A DNA stretch of 64,000 nucleotides from Haemonchus contortus (GCA_000469685.2 LS997565.1:46033810-46097809), one strand, 5' to 3'. Counted from the first letter of the stretch, positions 29,001 to 40,427 are shown. Notes: a model not told the origin generated them from the sequence alone. A program made the numbers and translations.

Positions 29001-32000
29001 GCGCAAATAATTTTGGGACACCCTGTAACTCGCCCGATACCCCCAAAAAAGCTCTTGAACTGTCAGAAAATAGGTTCTCTTGAAGATCCGATTTCCGACA
29101 GCCGATAGTCATTACTCATAGGTAGGCACTATGAATATAGATAAAAATCAAGTAAAACTCACCAGCATAGGACGGTTTAGCCGGTTCTGGATACGCAATA
29201 ACTTGTGGTTGTGGTCGTGACACAGGTGGAGGTGGAAGTCTTAGTGCTGAGGATGGAGGTGATAGTGGAGGCGATGGCGGTGGTGCTGGTGGCGGAAGTG
29301 GTGGCGGCACCGGTGGTGGAGGTGCACTTATTGAAGGAGACGGAGCAATCGCAGCTGATTCCATGGAATATTGTCCTGCTACGACCGCTGCAGGTGCTTG
29401 CATTCCAAGTCCTCCTAATCCTCCAGCTCCTCCCAGTCCTTCCAATCCTCCCATTCCTCCCATTCCTCCCATTCCTCCCATTCCCCCCATTCCCATTGGA
29501 CTACACATGACTGATGCTCCTCCACCACAACCAGGGGCTGACGGTTGCCTGCAACAAGTATATCAATTATCGTTGATTCGTTATCAAAATACTCGTTGAA
29601 AAAAGAAAAAGAGCATTTCTTTTGAATCTCACCTACAAAGGCATTTGTCATCTATTGAGTGTGGGAAGCGATTCTTCCCTAGCTAATACTCAGTTTGCAC
29701 AGTAAGCTGACTTCAATCCATAAATATGGTAACCCCAGATGTAATGTGGGAACAAACACTCTCATCCCTGGTCCTTCTGTAGAGGTTGGGGATGAACTGC
29801 ATGTACTGAACTGCTCGCTTAAACTCAAAAGGTGGTCTGCATTTTTAAAACAGCACTCAAGTAGAAAGCTTCTTTTCGTTATGATCTGCTGGGACTTGGG
29901 TTTTTATTGAGGTGATAAAGACTTTTACGGTGATCAAGTCAGCCTGCATTGAACGGGATGATTGACAATTGGTTGAGTAACTAATAAGCTGTTCATCATG
30001 TTAGGTAATGGAATAACCCGTAATACTGCATTCAACGGGTGTGGTGCAATGGCGAGTGGCGCATTATCAGAAATGCGTAGTCACGGGTTCGAATCTCGGA
30101 TTGATATCCGCTTAGGCCAACCAAACCTTACAACCCGCTGGGGTCTGTTGATTGGTACCAGACTCGTCTGGGAGGATAGAAGCACTGACTTGTACATCGG
30201 CAGGCCATCGCAATTCATTGTATAGGCCACATACGCGTTCACTACGCCACTACCATTCTGAATGAAGTCGAATGTGGCGGCGAATCCCTCAGAAAGGTTT
30301 GATTAGCGCCCTAAAACCCTAAAACTTCATCCTTTTGTCCTTTGGTAATTTGGTGTTGCGGAAGAGCTCTTTGTGGGTTGTACATCATCAATCAGGGATC
30401 CCATTGATATGTCCTTGTACCGAGAGTACCGGAAGATATATGGTTCCCAGCAAGAAAAGAGATTTTAGAGAGAGCCATTTGATATATCATGGGACCGCTA
30501 AGTGTTTCCGGAGATCCACACTTAGCCCCACAACAATCTGACTCAGAAAACCTGTTTGGGGTATGAACGTTTCGCTTCAGGAAGGATGATTCAACGTTCT
30601 AGCCGAATAGCCCTACACATCAGGCGATTCCTTCCGTTCCTGCTTTTCGAACGACATTCAACCATCGTGTCCTAGGATTGTTTCCTCACCGCAATCGTCA
30701 TTCTACAAGATTTACGAAACTAGTTTGGCATGAACGAAACGAACGAGATCAGCATTAACCGATTCGACGAAAAAAAAATAGCTAGTGCCCGTGGTCAGAC
30801 GTTATTGCCCCTATTCAATTAGAAATTCTTGGGTGGACCGGCTAGGGCTCGTTCTACGCCATGAAGGCCTTATAACGATGATTGTTAAGGAAATACAAGA
30901 GTGTGGTTTTTTCCTAAAAAGACGTCTCAAAATGTAGTCGTAGGCTGATGAGCTGACTGTAGCTATTCGAATCAGTAGGGCAGCAGAGGCAAAATTAGCC
31001 ACCGCTTATGCTCATGGAAAGAAATTCAAGGAGTTAGAGGACTTAAGCCAGAGCTTTTCTCAGGAGGGGCTTGGAGTGTGGAAAGAGTTATGGGACGAGC
31101 AGAAATGAGGAAATTGAAGCAAAAAAATGCTCACGCTACCGAATTCTACGAAAGACCGAAGTTGAAAGGATCCAGGCACCACCGTGAAAAAGTCAGGATG
31201 CTTTTTCATACCCTAGCAAATCAAATTAGTGCGAATACGACGACCAGTCATATGTCCCGGACATTATCGAGAAATCTGGAGACAATGAAAGGGTCGGTTC
31301 AGGACTTTTTTTTGAGTCCTCACTTATTTCAATGTCGTCGTGGACCATGCGCAACTCAGTAACCTAACCAATAAGCCGATCCCGCCACCGGTTTGCTATT
31401 CGAAAAATGGGGATATCGCTCTGGAAGAGTCTCGCTGCTGAAAATGTCCCACTGGATAAGCCCAACCGTTAAGGCGCCAATGAATGGGAAACAGATCAAG
31501 CCTAATGGTGTAAGGTTAGAGACCTTCAACGCTACATTCCCCTACTTACCCGATCATGCCAGAAACTATGCAGTCTCAGAAAGACGTCAAACGCAACATC
31601 CCTCTCCTTTCCCTGTCAAGGCAGAAGCCGAAGGACTAATCGCACACTAACCGCCCCTGGTGCCATGTCACAGCTATTTTTTACAATTTTCTGCAATCCT
31701 GTGCCATAGTAATCCTTCAAACACCTGTTTCTTTGTGGTTCTATCTGGATATTCTAAAGCTCCTTTTTGAAGAGGTTGGTGAGGGGGGGAGGGAGGTGAA
31801 TAAAGTTGGTAAATACTCTCCAGGGGTAGTGCAACCCGCCAAAAATAGTTTGTGAGGGTCAGCAAGACTTAGTTTCCCTTGTGGTCAGACTCGAGGAGCG
31901 AAAAACAGAGTTATCTGACTTTCCCCTAGGAATCTTTTAGAAAATACATAAAATATCGTTTGAAAATGAAAAATATCGCATAAATAGAATCATGGTTAAA

Positions 32001-34233
32001 GGACAAAATGCCAATTTTCATTTTTTGCGCTAACTATCTCATAAAAATTTCTACAACTAGCCGAAAATACCCACCTGGCCCTCATGGTGGCCCTTCGAGA
32101 AATGGGCCCTTCGAGAAATATTGGCGGAAGGGTTTTCCCGTTTTGAGGACTTTCTTCTACTTATGGGCGCTAGATATCACTTGCTCTCGCTGTCTGAGCC
32201 TGAGCTCTTTAGTCTATCAGTCAAAAGTTCACCCCTTCTCGGGTACTGCCATTCATAGAGCAACATTGTAGACGCCCAACGCGTACGGAAGTTAGTCTGA
32301 CAGATTAATCATGCTTAAATCCCATCACAACGGCGATTATAATAATTACAGATCGTCCTCCGCTGAATTGAATTGACAGGTTTCAGCACACTCCCTGACA
32401 AACATTTTAAGTTTGTGGTTTCAAACACTACCACAGGAATTTCCCTTCCGGGGTGGTAGATGGAGGTAGCGTACAATCATCTTAACTATTTTATGTGAGG
32501 CTTGAACCAAAATGAAGCTGACGAACGAAAAAAAACAGAAATCCAGTTTATTCTGAGTGATACATTGCGTCATAGTAGCAGGGCTGCTGTCTGGTTGAAT
32601 CAGCGAATCACTCATATCTTTCTATGGAGTTTATCATAGAAGATGTGTACGTGCAGTACGTTGCGAGGTTAAACGCCACTATTCACATTCTAGAACCCCA
32701 TTTATGAAAAATGAGCTATATTCTTTTGCCTTAAGGGATAGATTCCCTTGAAAACTAACTTCTGATGGGAGTACATCCGACTGAACATGAAAACCTCAAA
32801 TCACGTTGAATCAGCGATTTGACCAGAAACTGGATCTCATTGAAGCAACAAACTGCCCCATCAGCCCTGTTTTTATGAATACGGTATTCATATGAAGTGA
32901 TAAATTTACGCTTTCAAGGGATGGTTGCCAGACGCCGTTGCAGCTAACGAATGCGATATTCATGTTTTATCAGCCGTGCAATCCTTGCGGCCAGACTCTA
33001 GCACAGCCATGTGTACCTAAGCACGAAGCCATAGTACAAATAGAATTTAGCTCAGTTTTAAAGAGAAATGCAGAGGGGTTGATAATGGTCAACAGAAGGA
33101 TAACGAGCCATACTTGACGTTATTCGCTTGACACGGGCTCACATAAGATTGAGTTTGGTATAACTGTAAGATCATAGGAGGTGTACGGTAAACGAAAAGA
33201 TTGGAGCTATCTTCACCAACAGTATTTTTGAGAGGATGCATCGGTAGGTAGCCATAGCCATCTGGCCCTACCGTACTTTGGGATAAGGTCAAATGTGGTT
33301 TGAATAGGCAAAAATATTGTACCTCACGTAAATGGCACAAAATCGCCGTATGAACGAGTAAGATAGAAGCAAAACAGAAAAAGAAGAGGTTCGCTTGAAC
33401 AAATCCGCGCCATGAATTGAAAATAGCAACAAATCACATTACTCCCGAAGACGCAGAAAAAAATAGTTGATGGTGAAGTTACTTCCTCATTAGGGGGCTT
33501 GAAGCATTTGAATCTATGAAAATTCAGAAAAGAATCTATTTCATTAATGGCGTAGTTGAAGAAGAATGTATAGCCGCAGAATGAATAGGAGAGAAAGCGA
33601 ATTTTTGAGGAAGCTGGCAGCAAAGATCATTGAAGATTCAAAGATGATCGAGTGCGCTCGAAAAAAAGTTCTTTGAGGAATTAAAGCAACAAGTAGGACC
33701 TACTGGCAACATTGTGATCCGCCTCCAGAACCGCCAAAAAGACCACCCAAACAAGCCAAACTTGGTGCAATGAGTTCTAGCAGTAGCTGAAATTAATCAT
33801 AATTATGTTTGATTAGCTAAGTGTACATATGTGCCAGGTGTATCCATTACCTAAGAATAGAAAACTTTTCAAAGATCGATGGATTATTTCTAGGGGAATA
33901 CTCTGAAAAATGGCTTTACATTGCTTTCCCCCCAATTTTTTTTGTCTGGTAGTGTTTGTAAATTCATTGAGCAGGCTGAAGTTCACGTCAAAGGTCAGCG
34001 ATCCATGAGATAACTTCATGACCCCCCCCCTGACTTAAGAAAACCGGCCCAGCTTTAAATTGTAGCCCATCTGTGGTAGAATATCACTACGAAAAAACGA
34101 TAAACAATACCAACATAGAAGATGTTCACAAAGAAAAGAGAAAAAATGTTGAAAAAATAAACAAAAAAAAAATCAAAAACCCAAAATTAAACTAAATTTC
34201 TAATAGAGGAAATACACTTACCAACGCTATCAT
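14039..34233 (-). CDS. Large secreted mosaic protein: signal peptide, MGG repeats, polyproline, Thr/Glu-rich tail (15 exons)
   Basis: Minus-strand exons are 34233-34222, 33786-33704, 29548-29163, 26783-26644, 21942-21868, 21797-21729, 20969-20889, 20025-19846, 19084-18968, 18315-18250, 17184-17098, 16652-16563, 16005-15808, 14688-14617 and 14113-14039. They join in frame to 1731 nt (576 residues plus stop), with GT..AG at every junction. Exons 1-2 give MIALLLLELIAPSLAC, a signal peptide, then a Gly-rich GGSGGGSQCC segment like that of the 2518-5835 gene. Exon 3 holds PGCGGG, a GMGGMGG repeat and a long Pro/Ser block (about residues 105-145). Exons 5-14 are each a multiple of 3 nt and rich in Thr, Glu and Val (for example VAEVTTTT). 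The last exon ends NEVQRNYKVL. The product is probably an extracellular matrix or secreted structural protein. I recognise no catalytic domain. A missed phase-0 exon in the 4.7-kb intron 4 is possible. Confidence 0.78.
14353..14585 (+). mobile_element. tRNA-like SINE, head-eroded copy
   Basis: The B-box region is changed (gattgtgacccggatcaata), but the body (ggtatcaggctc, gcatcggctggccatggcaag) and end (ctacgaatctgaggggaattcgaatg) are kept. It lies in the last intron of the 14039-34233 gene. Confidence 0.6.
16214..16485 (+). mobile_element. tRNA-like SINE copy in intron 12
   Basis: Near full length: cagtggcaaatggcgcac, gggtttgaatttcggatcg, ggtaccagactcgtttcgg, ctggccaccgcaagtcattg and gggattgattaac at the end. 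Confidence 0.7.
17262..17400 (-). repeat. Possible second SINE-like family, copy 1
   Basis: The minus strand carries gggttcgagtcccgctcgag, a good pol III B box. 57085-57200 has the same feature with matching neighbours (gggttcgagtcccgtccgat then gccaaagttt). Similarity outside the B box is short, so the family call is tentative. Confidence 0.35.
19283..19473 (+). mobile_element. tRNA-like SINE, 3'-truncated copy
   Basis: gaggtggtatgatggggagag, gagttcgaactctggatcgg, cgtctgggaggatgaaaac and gaccaccgcatttcattgt; it stops at cattgtatag. It lies in intron 8 of the 14039-34233 gene. Confidence 0.65.
22080..22790 (+). pseudogene. Possible degraded LINE reverse-transcriptase tail
   Basis: Plus-strand fragments FTGIFCSRTVV and GKMYRTVVKPMMLRSCC resemble the K.YRTVVRP..LYG.E.W segment downstream of RT in RTE-like LINEs. 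GMNVKKTKLP nearby resembles the preceding KKTK motif. Several stops and frame changes are present. It lies in intron 4 of the 14039-34233 gene. The call rests on motif reading only. Confidence 0.4.
23860..24148 (-). mobile_element. tRNA-like SINE copy in intron 4
   Basis: Full-length order on the minus strand: ggcaaatagcgcgctatcac, ctggttcgaatccaagatgg, gagactcgtttgagggg, gcaagtcattgtataggcc, gaagtcgaatgcctggcgca. Confidence 0.7.
24180..24275. repeat. AAT/AAC-rich trinucleotide region
   Basis: Irregular ata/aac triplets follow directly after the head of the minus-strand SINE ending at 24148, in the position of an A-rich flank. Confidence 0.5.
24556..24700 (+). mobile_element. tRNA-like SINE, 5' half abutting a second copy
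   Basis: The head (ggtttggtggcaagtggtgc, acgggctcgaaactcgg) runs to ctgggaggataaaatc, where a complete second copy starts with no gap. Confidence 0.65.
24701..24965 (+). mobile_element. tRNA-like SINE, complete copy in tandem
   Basis: ggtggtgcagtggcaagtgg, acgggttcgaacccgcattg, caagtcattg-like gaagtcattgtataggccac and an end of cagacgggattgatcaacgc. It is one of the best-preserved copies. Confidence 0.75.
27758..29025 (+). mobile_element. Tc1-like DNA transposon with decayed transposase (1268 bp)
   Basis: The element has 26-bp perfect terminal inverted repeats starting CAGGGTGTCCCAAAATTA, flanked by TA on both sides. Broken plus-strand frames keep Tc1-type transposase motifs: SDQKIF (near 28330) and FQQDATPAHRAKLAREWCRR (near 28600), the latter holding the second catalytic Asp. 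Several frameshifts and stops make it inactive. It sits in intron 3 of the 14039-34233 gene, and the homologous site in block B (near 56345) is empty. Confidence 0.85.
30036..30340 (+). mobile_element. tRNA-like SINE shared by both duplication blocks (A copy)
   Basis: ggtgtggtgcaatggcgagtg, tcacgggttcgaatctcgg, ggtaccagactcgtctggg, cattgtataggccacatacg. The DNA just after it (aatttggtgttgcgg) matches the flank of the 57748 copy, so the insertion predates the duplication. Confidence 0.75.
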
Positions 34234-34276
34234 GTCTTTCTCGGCACTAAGACAACTGTACGTCCACCGGCTCGAA

Positions 34277-34284
34277 GCTTTATA
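34277..34284 (-). promoter_or_regulatory. TATA box of the 14039-34233 gene
   Basis: TATAAAGC on the minus strand begins 51 nt before the ATG. From the TATA box to the ATG, 48 of 51 positions match the duplicated copy at 63347-63297. This fits a TATA-driven start about 20-25 nt upstream of the ATG. Confidence 0.7.
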
Positions 34285-34576
34285 GCGGGTGGCCGTGGTG
34301 AACCTGAAAATCGTCCACGGTTCCAGTTCCAAGCTCAGAAAAAGTGGCAGAAGCCGACGAAGCAGCCTTGAAAGTGGCGAGCCTTCTTCAGTGATTGCAT
34401 CGAACCGTGATGGTGTCATAGCTGGCCCCAGCTTTTGTCCATGTAGCCACATCCATTAATAACCATCCGGTGGGGAACGAGGGAATGGTATAGAATTGAA
34501 AGAAGCAGCCTTCTACTAGATAGTATGGCTATGGCTGTGGTCATTGTGTCGAAGGAATTCCAAGACTGGTTTTGTA

Positions 34577-34649
34577 GTTTGATTGAAAAGACGGATTGAG
34601 ATTAATGGGGAGCACCTATTGGGCGGGTAACGGTACGAGAACCTGACCT
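34577..34649. promoter_or_regulatory. Conserved upstream block shared with the duplicate promoter
   Basis: This is about 73 bp containing agattaatggggagc, gcgggtaacgg and acgagaacctgacc. It matches 63611-63688 closely despite noisier flanking sequence. It lies about 340 bp upstream of the ATG in both copies. A role as a shared enhancer is inference. Confidence 0.4.
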
Positions 34650-35049
34650 CCTGAATAGAAGCAGGTACCGCTTTTCTTTTTCTTGCCCTTTTCTAGACTC
34701 TAATTGCAAAGATCACCCAAATGTGTTCGTCTCAAATAGGAGGGACTGACTCGAATGATTCTGGCCCAACCTGCTGGACTCTTCTGCTCACCCCTGAGAG
34801 CCGGTAGTGGTGCAACATGCTGTACAAATATGCTCTATATTTACACTGTACAGGATGTTTAGCTGGAGAAGAAGGCGTCCAATTTCGTGGGTGTGGATTT
34901 TCTGAGGTTGAGAAGAAAACATTCTTGAAGCTTAGGAGAGGAAGAAGCTAATATGACAACTCCTTGATCTGTCCCCGCCTTCTAGCTGTCGTGACGACAC
35001 AGCATGTTAGAAGAGTGGGACATCAGGCAGGTCTACGATGAAGAATGTA

Positions 35050-35556
35050 CAGTAGCGCTCAAAAGTATTCGGCGAAATGCTTCTTCAGTTATAATTTTCA
35101 GTCGTAACTTTTTTCCTACTGGTTCTAATCAAGCGAAATTTCAATACGTGTAACATCGGTGTAGTGTGAATATTTACCACTATTGACCTGCAATCTGATC
35201 ACGTTCCAGATATCCAAAAGAGCTTGAACAAAAAATCAACTGGAAATACGAATGGTGTTCCTTCTAGGTATCCTTTCCATATTGCCATGTCTTAAGAGTA
35301 CGAGCACTAATGTCGAACCCAGAGGAGAAGAAAAACGTACATAAGGTCGGAATAACCGCAGACGTCACAAACTTGGTTTCACACAGTCTACAAACGCCTC
35401 CGAATTAGTATGTGGATATGGCTGTTTTGCAGTCAAGCAGTGTTGGACAGTGTAAAACATGCTTCAGCTAAACATATCGAAATTTCATGTGATTTGCTCC
35501 ACTGGGAAAAAAGTTACGGCAAGTTAAAGTTGGCCGAATACTTTTGAGCGCTACTG
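35050..35556. mobile_element. 507-bp MITE of Tc1/mariner type
   Basis: Perfect 24-bp terminal repeats starting CAGTAGCGCTCAAAAGTATT lie at both ends, with TA target duplications at 35048-35049 and 35557-35558. Sub-terminal sequence is partly inverted too (gtaacttttttcctactgg against ccactgggaaaaaagttac). No transposase frame is present, so it is non-autonomous. Confidence 0.88.
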
Positions 35557-36089
35557 TATGTAAACATTGCCATCTCCTGTGGTGTAAGATCCCTGTTTTC
35601 AGAGCATATTATAGAATACTATTGATTTGAATAAGTATTAGTACTTACATGTTGCAAGCATGTCGATTGGAACTTCAGATGAAATTTCCAACGACCGTGA
35701 AAACTCGTCCAGCAGCGCCTTGAGTGAGTGGCACGAACGAAGACCCTAAACTAGGGTTCCTGAACTTGTACTTTTCATTGAAGATGACTTTCAACTAAAG
35801 CAATGCAAGCTAGGTTTCAGCGAGCATATTCATGTCGTGGGGGAGCGGCAACTGTGGGAAACTCTGGGGGAAAATGTTCGCATTTTTTTAAAGAAGGGTT
35901 CTATCCCATGGCTTGCCTCGAAAACAAACTCACCGTGGATAAGTGAAACTCCGACAGGAAAGTCATTCATATTGCCGACTAATAATAGCAATCACATCAC
36001 TTGAGGGTTTTTTTTAACTAAACAGAGCAAGATGAGTAATGGACTGCATTATCATTCAGTTAATCTGTTTATCATAATCTCTGAAAGGG

Positions 36090-36395
36090 AGGAGATGGTG
36101 CAGGAGTAGGTGGCTCACTATCACACACGCATGGTCACTGGTTCGAAATTCGAGTCTTTGATCGATATCCGCCTTGGCCAACTAATAAGCCTAACTGGTG
36201 TCAGACTCGTCTGAGAGGATAAAAGCTTTGACTAGTACATTGGGTAACCACAAGTCCTCTGTATAGGTCACATACACATTCAACACGCCACTACAATCCT
36301 GAATGGTAATCGAACCGGTGGCGCGTCCCTTAGGCCGGATTGATCAACGCCAAACGACTTCACCTTTAATCCTTACGCTTTATCCTCATTCTTAA
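36090..36395 (+). mobile_element. tRNA-like SINE copy upstream of block A
   Basis: gtaggtggctcactatcaca, cactggttcgaaattcgag, gtgtcagactcgtctgag, ggcgcgtcccttaggccgg and ttgatcaacgcc. Full length, with small deletions. Confidence 0.7.
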
Positions 36396-37054
36396 CCATT
36401 TTTAGGGTGAGATTTGGACATGATCAGGGTCGACGATGGCACATTTTATTTGGGCTTCAATAGTCTAGGAATAATAGAGAATTGGTGAGATCAGGGATTA
36501 GGGCAAAAACATTTGACTGGCACTTAATACAAACCTCAGTAAACATGAGAAATGTTAATTTTCCGGCTACTTATTATAGTTATGAGCGCAGGAACGATTA
36601 TGAACCGATAGGGTCACTATTGAACTCAACAGTACAGTATTGACAATAAGTAGACTGAGTAAAATATCTGTCATCATTCCAAGTAAATTATTTATGCCAA
36701 ACAATTTAAGAGTTACAGTAACTACCATTGTTTACAAATAGTAAACACCCAATCGGTTGGAGTTGCTGAGCTGCCAAGGGGGCAACTAGAAGTGAGGGAA
36801 GGTAAAGGTAAATACAAAGATATAATTTTTAGCACATTTCAGGGCTGAACAGCTGACCACCAACTGTTTTTGGGTGAAGGCCAAATCAAGTTGAACCAGT
36901 CATGGTAATGGATAGCTTCCCTGTGAACCATGAGAAAAACCTTGGAAAAGCAGCGACCAGAAACGTGCCGTTATCATTGGCGATTACCTCAGGGGATCCT
37001 ATGTTATGGAAAGTGATTTCAGGTTTTGTGTTCCCATAGGGGTGAGAAAGAAGG

Positions 37055-37215
37055 GCGAATGTGTCCCATGATGCTCCCACGGTACGTCTGGGATCGAACT
37101 CCGATTCGATACCTGCTTAGACCATCCAATTTTCTCATCACCTTCGGGACAATAAATCAGTATCAGACTTGTTTGGTGGGATAGATGCACTTACGTACAC
37201 AACGTCGGCTGGCCG
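37055..37215 (+). mobile_element. tRNA-like SINE fragment
   Basis: Only the middle is kept: gtctgggatcgaactccg, gatacctgcttagaccatcc, cagtatcagacttgtttgg and gtcggctggccgc. Confidence 0.5.
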
Positions 37216-40200
37216 CTCCGCTTCCATTCGCAAAGATGGTCGTGTTCAGAAGATTGATAGACCCTCGTAAAAAAATTTGCAGTCGATTTTGAGGAAGTAT
37301 TAAGTTTGTAGAGGAATCCAAACGATAGGGCTTCGCTTGATCAACTGAGGGGGGGGGCACTTTCGCGAAAGTGCTTGAATTCGCGGAAGCAGTGAAAATC
37401 ACATCCTCCTCACAGACTTTTTGGAAAACTTAGGATAAGGAGGCCTTCGAGGAATCGCAGATTGAAGGGCAGCTCTGGCAATGGCAGTGTTGGAAGCTAC
37501 TTTGTCCGATTCCGTAATGTCCCCTATATGCGAGCCCTTTCTTTGAGTAGGTGATGCTGTTGGTCAGGAGGACATCACTGAGACGTATGATGATGATCGG
37601 CGACTACCGAAAAAATGCCTATCATAGCCGATAATATGTGAAATTGGCCTGCTTGATATCCCTGTTTGTCCGATTTTATTCCATCAGTCATGCCTGTTTG
37701 TACAGCAAGCAATCAAATGAAGAAGCTGGGAGATATACAATCAGATTTCAAGCTATAAATTTTGTTCATAGCTTGGAATCTGGTGGGAAGCCTACGATTT
37801 ATGTTCATCATGAAATGGGTCGTAAAACCAGTTCAGCACACATCTTTACATACAAATCCTTTCCACAGCTAGAAAAGATGGTGGTCCTTTCGAATTTTTG
37901 CTAGTAAAATGAAAAATCTCAATCTGTAGGAATATGATGACGATTCCATGTATTGTATAGTCAAATCAAGTGTACGATTCAGAAATGGAAACCCTGTCAG
38001 GGCCTGGAAGGTCCTCATAGAGCCCTTAGGTGTGAGGAAAAGGGTTTTGAACAACATATTAATGAAGTTCGGATTGGTAAACTTGTAGAAATCAAAAATT
38101 AGTGATGAAAAGTGAGCTCATTGATGTAAAGTGGTCCCTCACCGTTTAGGTGCACCCACCCAATTGAGCAAGGAAACATTGTTCCCTCAGCTCCATGGGC
38201 TGTGATTACCGGAAATCCATATGTACTCGCCAGACTGTATGAAACTTATAGTTGGATTCGGACCATTTCAAGTGCAGGGCAGGTTTTTCTTCATCCCAGA
38301 TACGACAGCAGTATACCTAAAGGCTTAGTTAGCGGTAGTTCTGAGTTATCCAATTTCAGTGAAATAATGCAAGTCACGGCGCAGAATGGTGCAAAGATGG
38401 CAAAAAGCCGAGAAATTAAGGATTTTGACGTGAAAAGCTTCAGGGCTCTAACAACGTAGTAACGAAGTGGGTTGTACGAGTTTACGAGTGCGAGTTCAAG
38501 AAAATGACGGACCGAAGTGGCATGGAGAGGGATTCTTCGACAAGCTGTAAGCCGTGTGTTGTTGCGTGGACCTGATTCCGGTAACCATTAAATGGAAAAA
38601 AAATTGCTTTTCACAATCACTGTAGAGGTGACTACAGACCCAACCGCGAGAAGTACCACAGGAGTATCATGGGAACCACTTCTATTCCAATCGGGGATTT
38701 CATGATAGTGATAATTGATTTTGTAAGGAAAGCGCGAGCTATCTCTTAAAGCTCGTGATTTCACCCATAGTTATAATAATTCTATTATAAAAAGAAGGTA
38801 TCTCATAATGAAAGCAAAATTTTTTGGTCTCAGTGATCTCATTTGGATAGCCTGCAAGTGAGCTGATCGTCAGAAATTGTGAAATTTACGTGGACTAGAA
38901 ACAATAGAGCTTGTCAGGTATTGCCTAATAAGTGGAAATGATTCGAAAAGCAAATTTCTTTCAAGCCTCTCTCAAGCCCAAATAGGGAGGGGAGGGAATC
39001 CTAGAGAGGAGCTTATGCAGATGAGAGAGAAAGCGGGAGTAGTTCGAATCTCTCAAGCAGACAAAAAAGGAAAACAATAATAGGAATCGCCTGTGTGTTG
39101 TCTTATGTAAAGGCAAATGTCCGTTCTCAGAAATATGAGCTTTCAGATGTTATTCGATAGATATGGATTGCAACTGTCTGTGAAAAAACCAAAAAACAAA
39201 AAGGAGACGCAGCGGAAACCACTCAAAAGCCGAAACTTGATCGGACTCGAAAATAAAAAGATGAAGGAATATCAATGTTCTAAGCGCTTATCTGTTGTTT
39301 TGAAGCGGTTCTCTTATCTCAAGTCCCTTCCAGAATCATAAGGACTGTGCCAAATAAGGCGCAAAGAAGTAACAGTTTTAGCTTTAGATTGGTTATTGGA
39401 TTGTTTCGTGAAAATAGCCCTCGGTGCCTCAAAATATTTTGAGCATTTTCAATGGTCAGCAACTCATTTCAATGATAACAGTATGATACGGGCCATTGGA
39501 TAGAGGACACTTCATAAAATGATATAAAAGTCGTTCGCAGCAGAAGAGTACAAGTAGTAGGTTTTGGTTCATAATCACGCATCATGCTTCTTGTTTCAAT
39601 AGGTGTGAGTCCCTTTTCCCGAAAACGTCGCGCCCGCGTCGCGTTCGCCCCAGCCGATCGCGTGCAGTCGCGCATTATGAAGAGGGAGGTTCAAATTTCC
39701 AGTTGAAGGACACTGTTATCGTCGTGGAACCACTTGAGCCCACCGTGAGAATTGGGGGAGAAATACTGTCAACCAATTTAAACCCTTTTAGTGAGCATGG
39801 CCTATGGCAATTCCATTTCACTAACAGGTGTTAACCTCGAGCGGAATGCCTCGATATGAGATAACAATGGCATGCTACCTAGAGGCAGCCAAATGGCAAA
39901 AATGCCCAAGCGAAATAATAGAGAGGTGGGGTGGAGGTGGGGGGGGGGGGGGGGAGAAAAATATGGAAGTCTACTCCGGCGTTCAAGACCTCCTTGATCT
40001 TGTCAATTCCCAGGGTTTGACGCTATTGTAAAGCCCAAAGTGATTCAGGAAAGATTTCAGACGTTGAGGAGTGTAAGCTTGTATCACCTGAATTCGGTTT
40101 CAACATGTGCGCCCCATTTTGAATGATATCATCCTCTAGAAGGCCGTTAAACAAGTAAGCACGCTCTTTCTTAGAAGTTCAGTCAGCGTCTGAACCGGTT

Positions 40201-40349
40201 TATGAGATCTCATATCTGCCCCCAGCTTTTTCTCCTAAAAACGCCTGACGTGACCTTACCTCAGGCAGTGGACCTCCACTAATGAGAAACATACAGGCAT
40301 AGCGCGCTACAAGACAACTAGCCAAAATTCGTCGCGCAACGGCAACTCA

Positions 40350-40393
40350 TAACGGTGTATCCACACCGTTTCCGGTGTATCCACACCGTTTCG
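40350..40393. repeat. Two tandem copies of a small palindromic unit
   Basis: cggtgtatccacaccgtttc occurs twice in a row; each copy contains a cggtgt-atcc-acaccg hairpin. It lies about 75 bp past the stop of the 40469-41853 gene and about 30 bp past its polyadenylation signal. Confidence 0.75.
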
Positions 40394-40421
40394 TGTGACC
40401 TCATTTCGTAATTATCACTGC

Positions 40422-40427
40422 TTTATT
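40422..40427 (-). terminator. Polyadenylation signal AATAAA for the 40469-41853 gene
   Basis: The plus strand reads tttatt, giving AATAAA on the minus strand about 42 nt beyond the TAA at 40469. The position is typical of a nematode 3' UTR. Confidence 0.6.

Larger units (their letters stand above)
26620..34850. repeat. Segmental duplication, block A
   Basis: This block is homologous, in the same orientation, to 54690-63860. Landmarks that align include the exon 4 region, 26870-27480 (with 55388-55960), exon 3, the intron-2 SINE and its flank, 33440-33520 (with 62370-62440), exons 1-2 and 600 bp upstream of the ATG. Block-A-specific material includes the Tc1-like insertion at 27758-29025. Confidence 0.8.
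35559..40421. other. Spacer upstream of block A
   Basis: Contains SINE copies at 36090 and 37055, homopolymer runs (G8 near 37350, a longer G run near 39939-39954) and a GC-rich patch near 39600-39680. Frames at 38202-38459 and 39117-39341 (plus) are unsupported. Confidence 0.4.

Noticed and set aside
34192..34452. 86-codon minus-strand frame with a similar frame at 63189-63395
   Set aside because: Similarity between the two comes from the duplicated promoter and 5' UTR; the real start is the internal ATG at 34233 followed by a GT donor.
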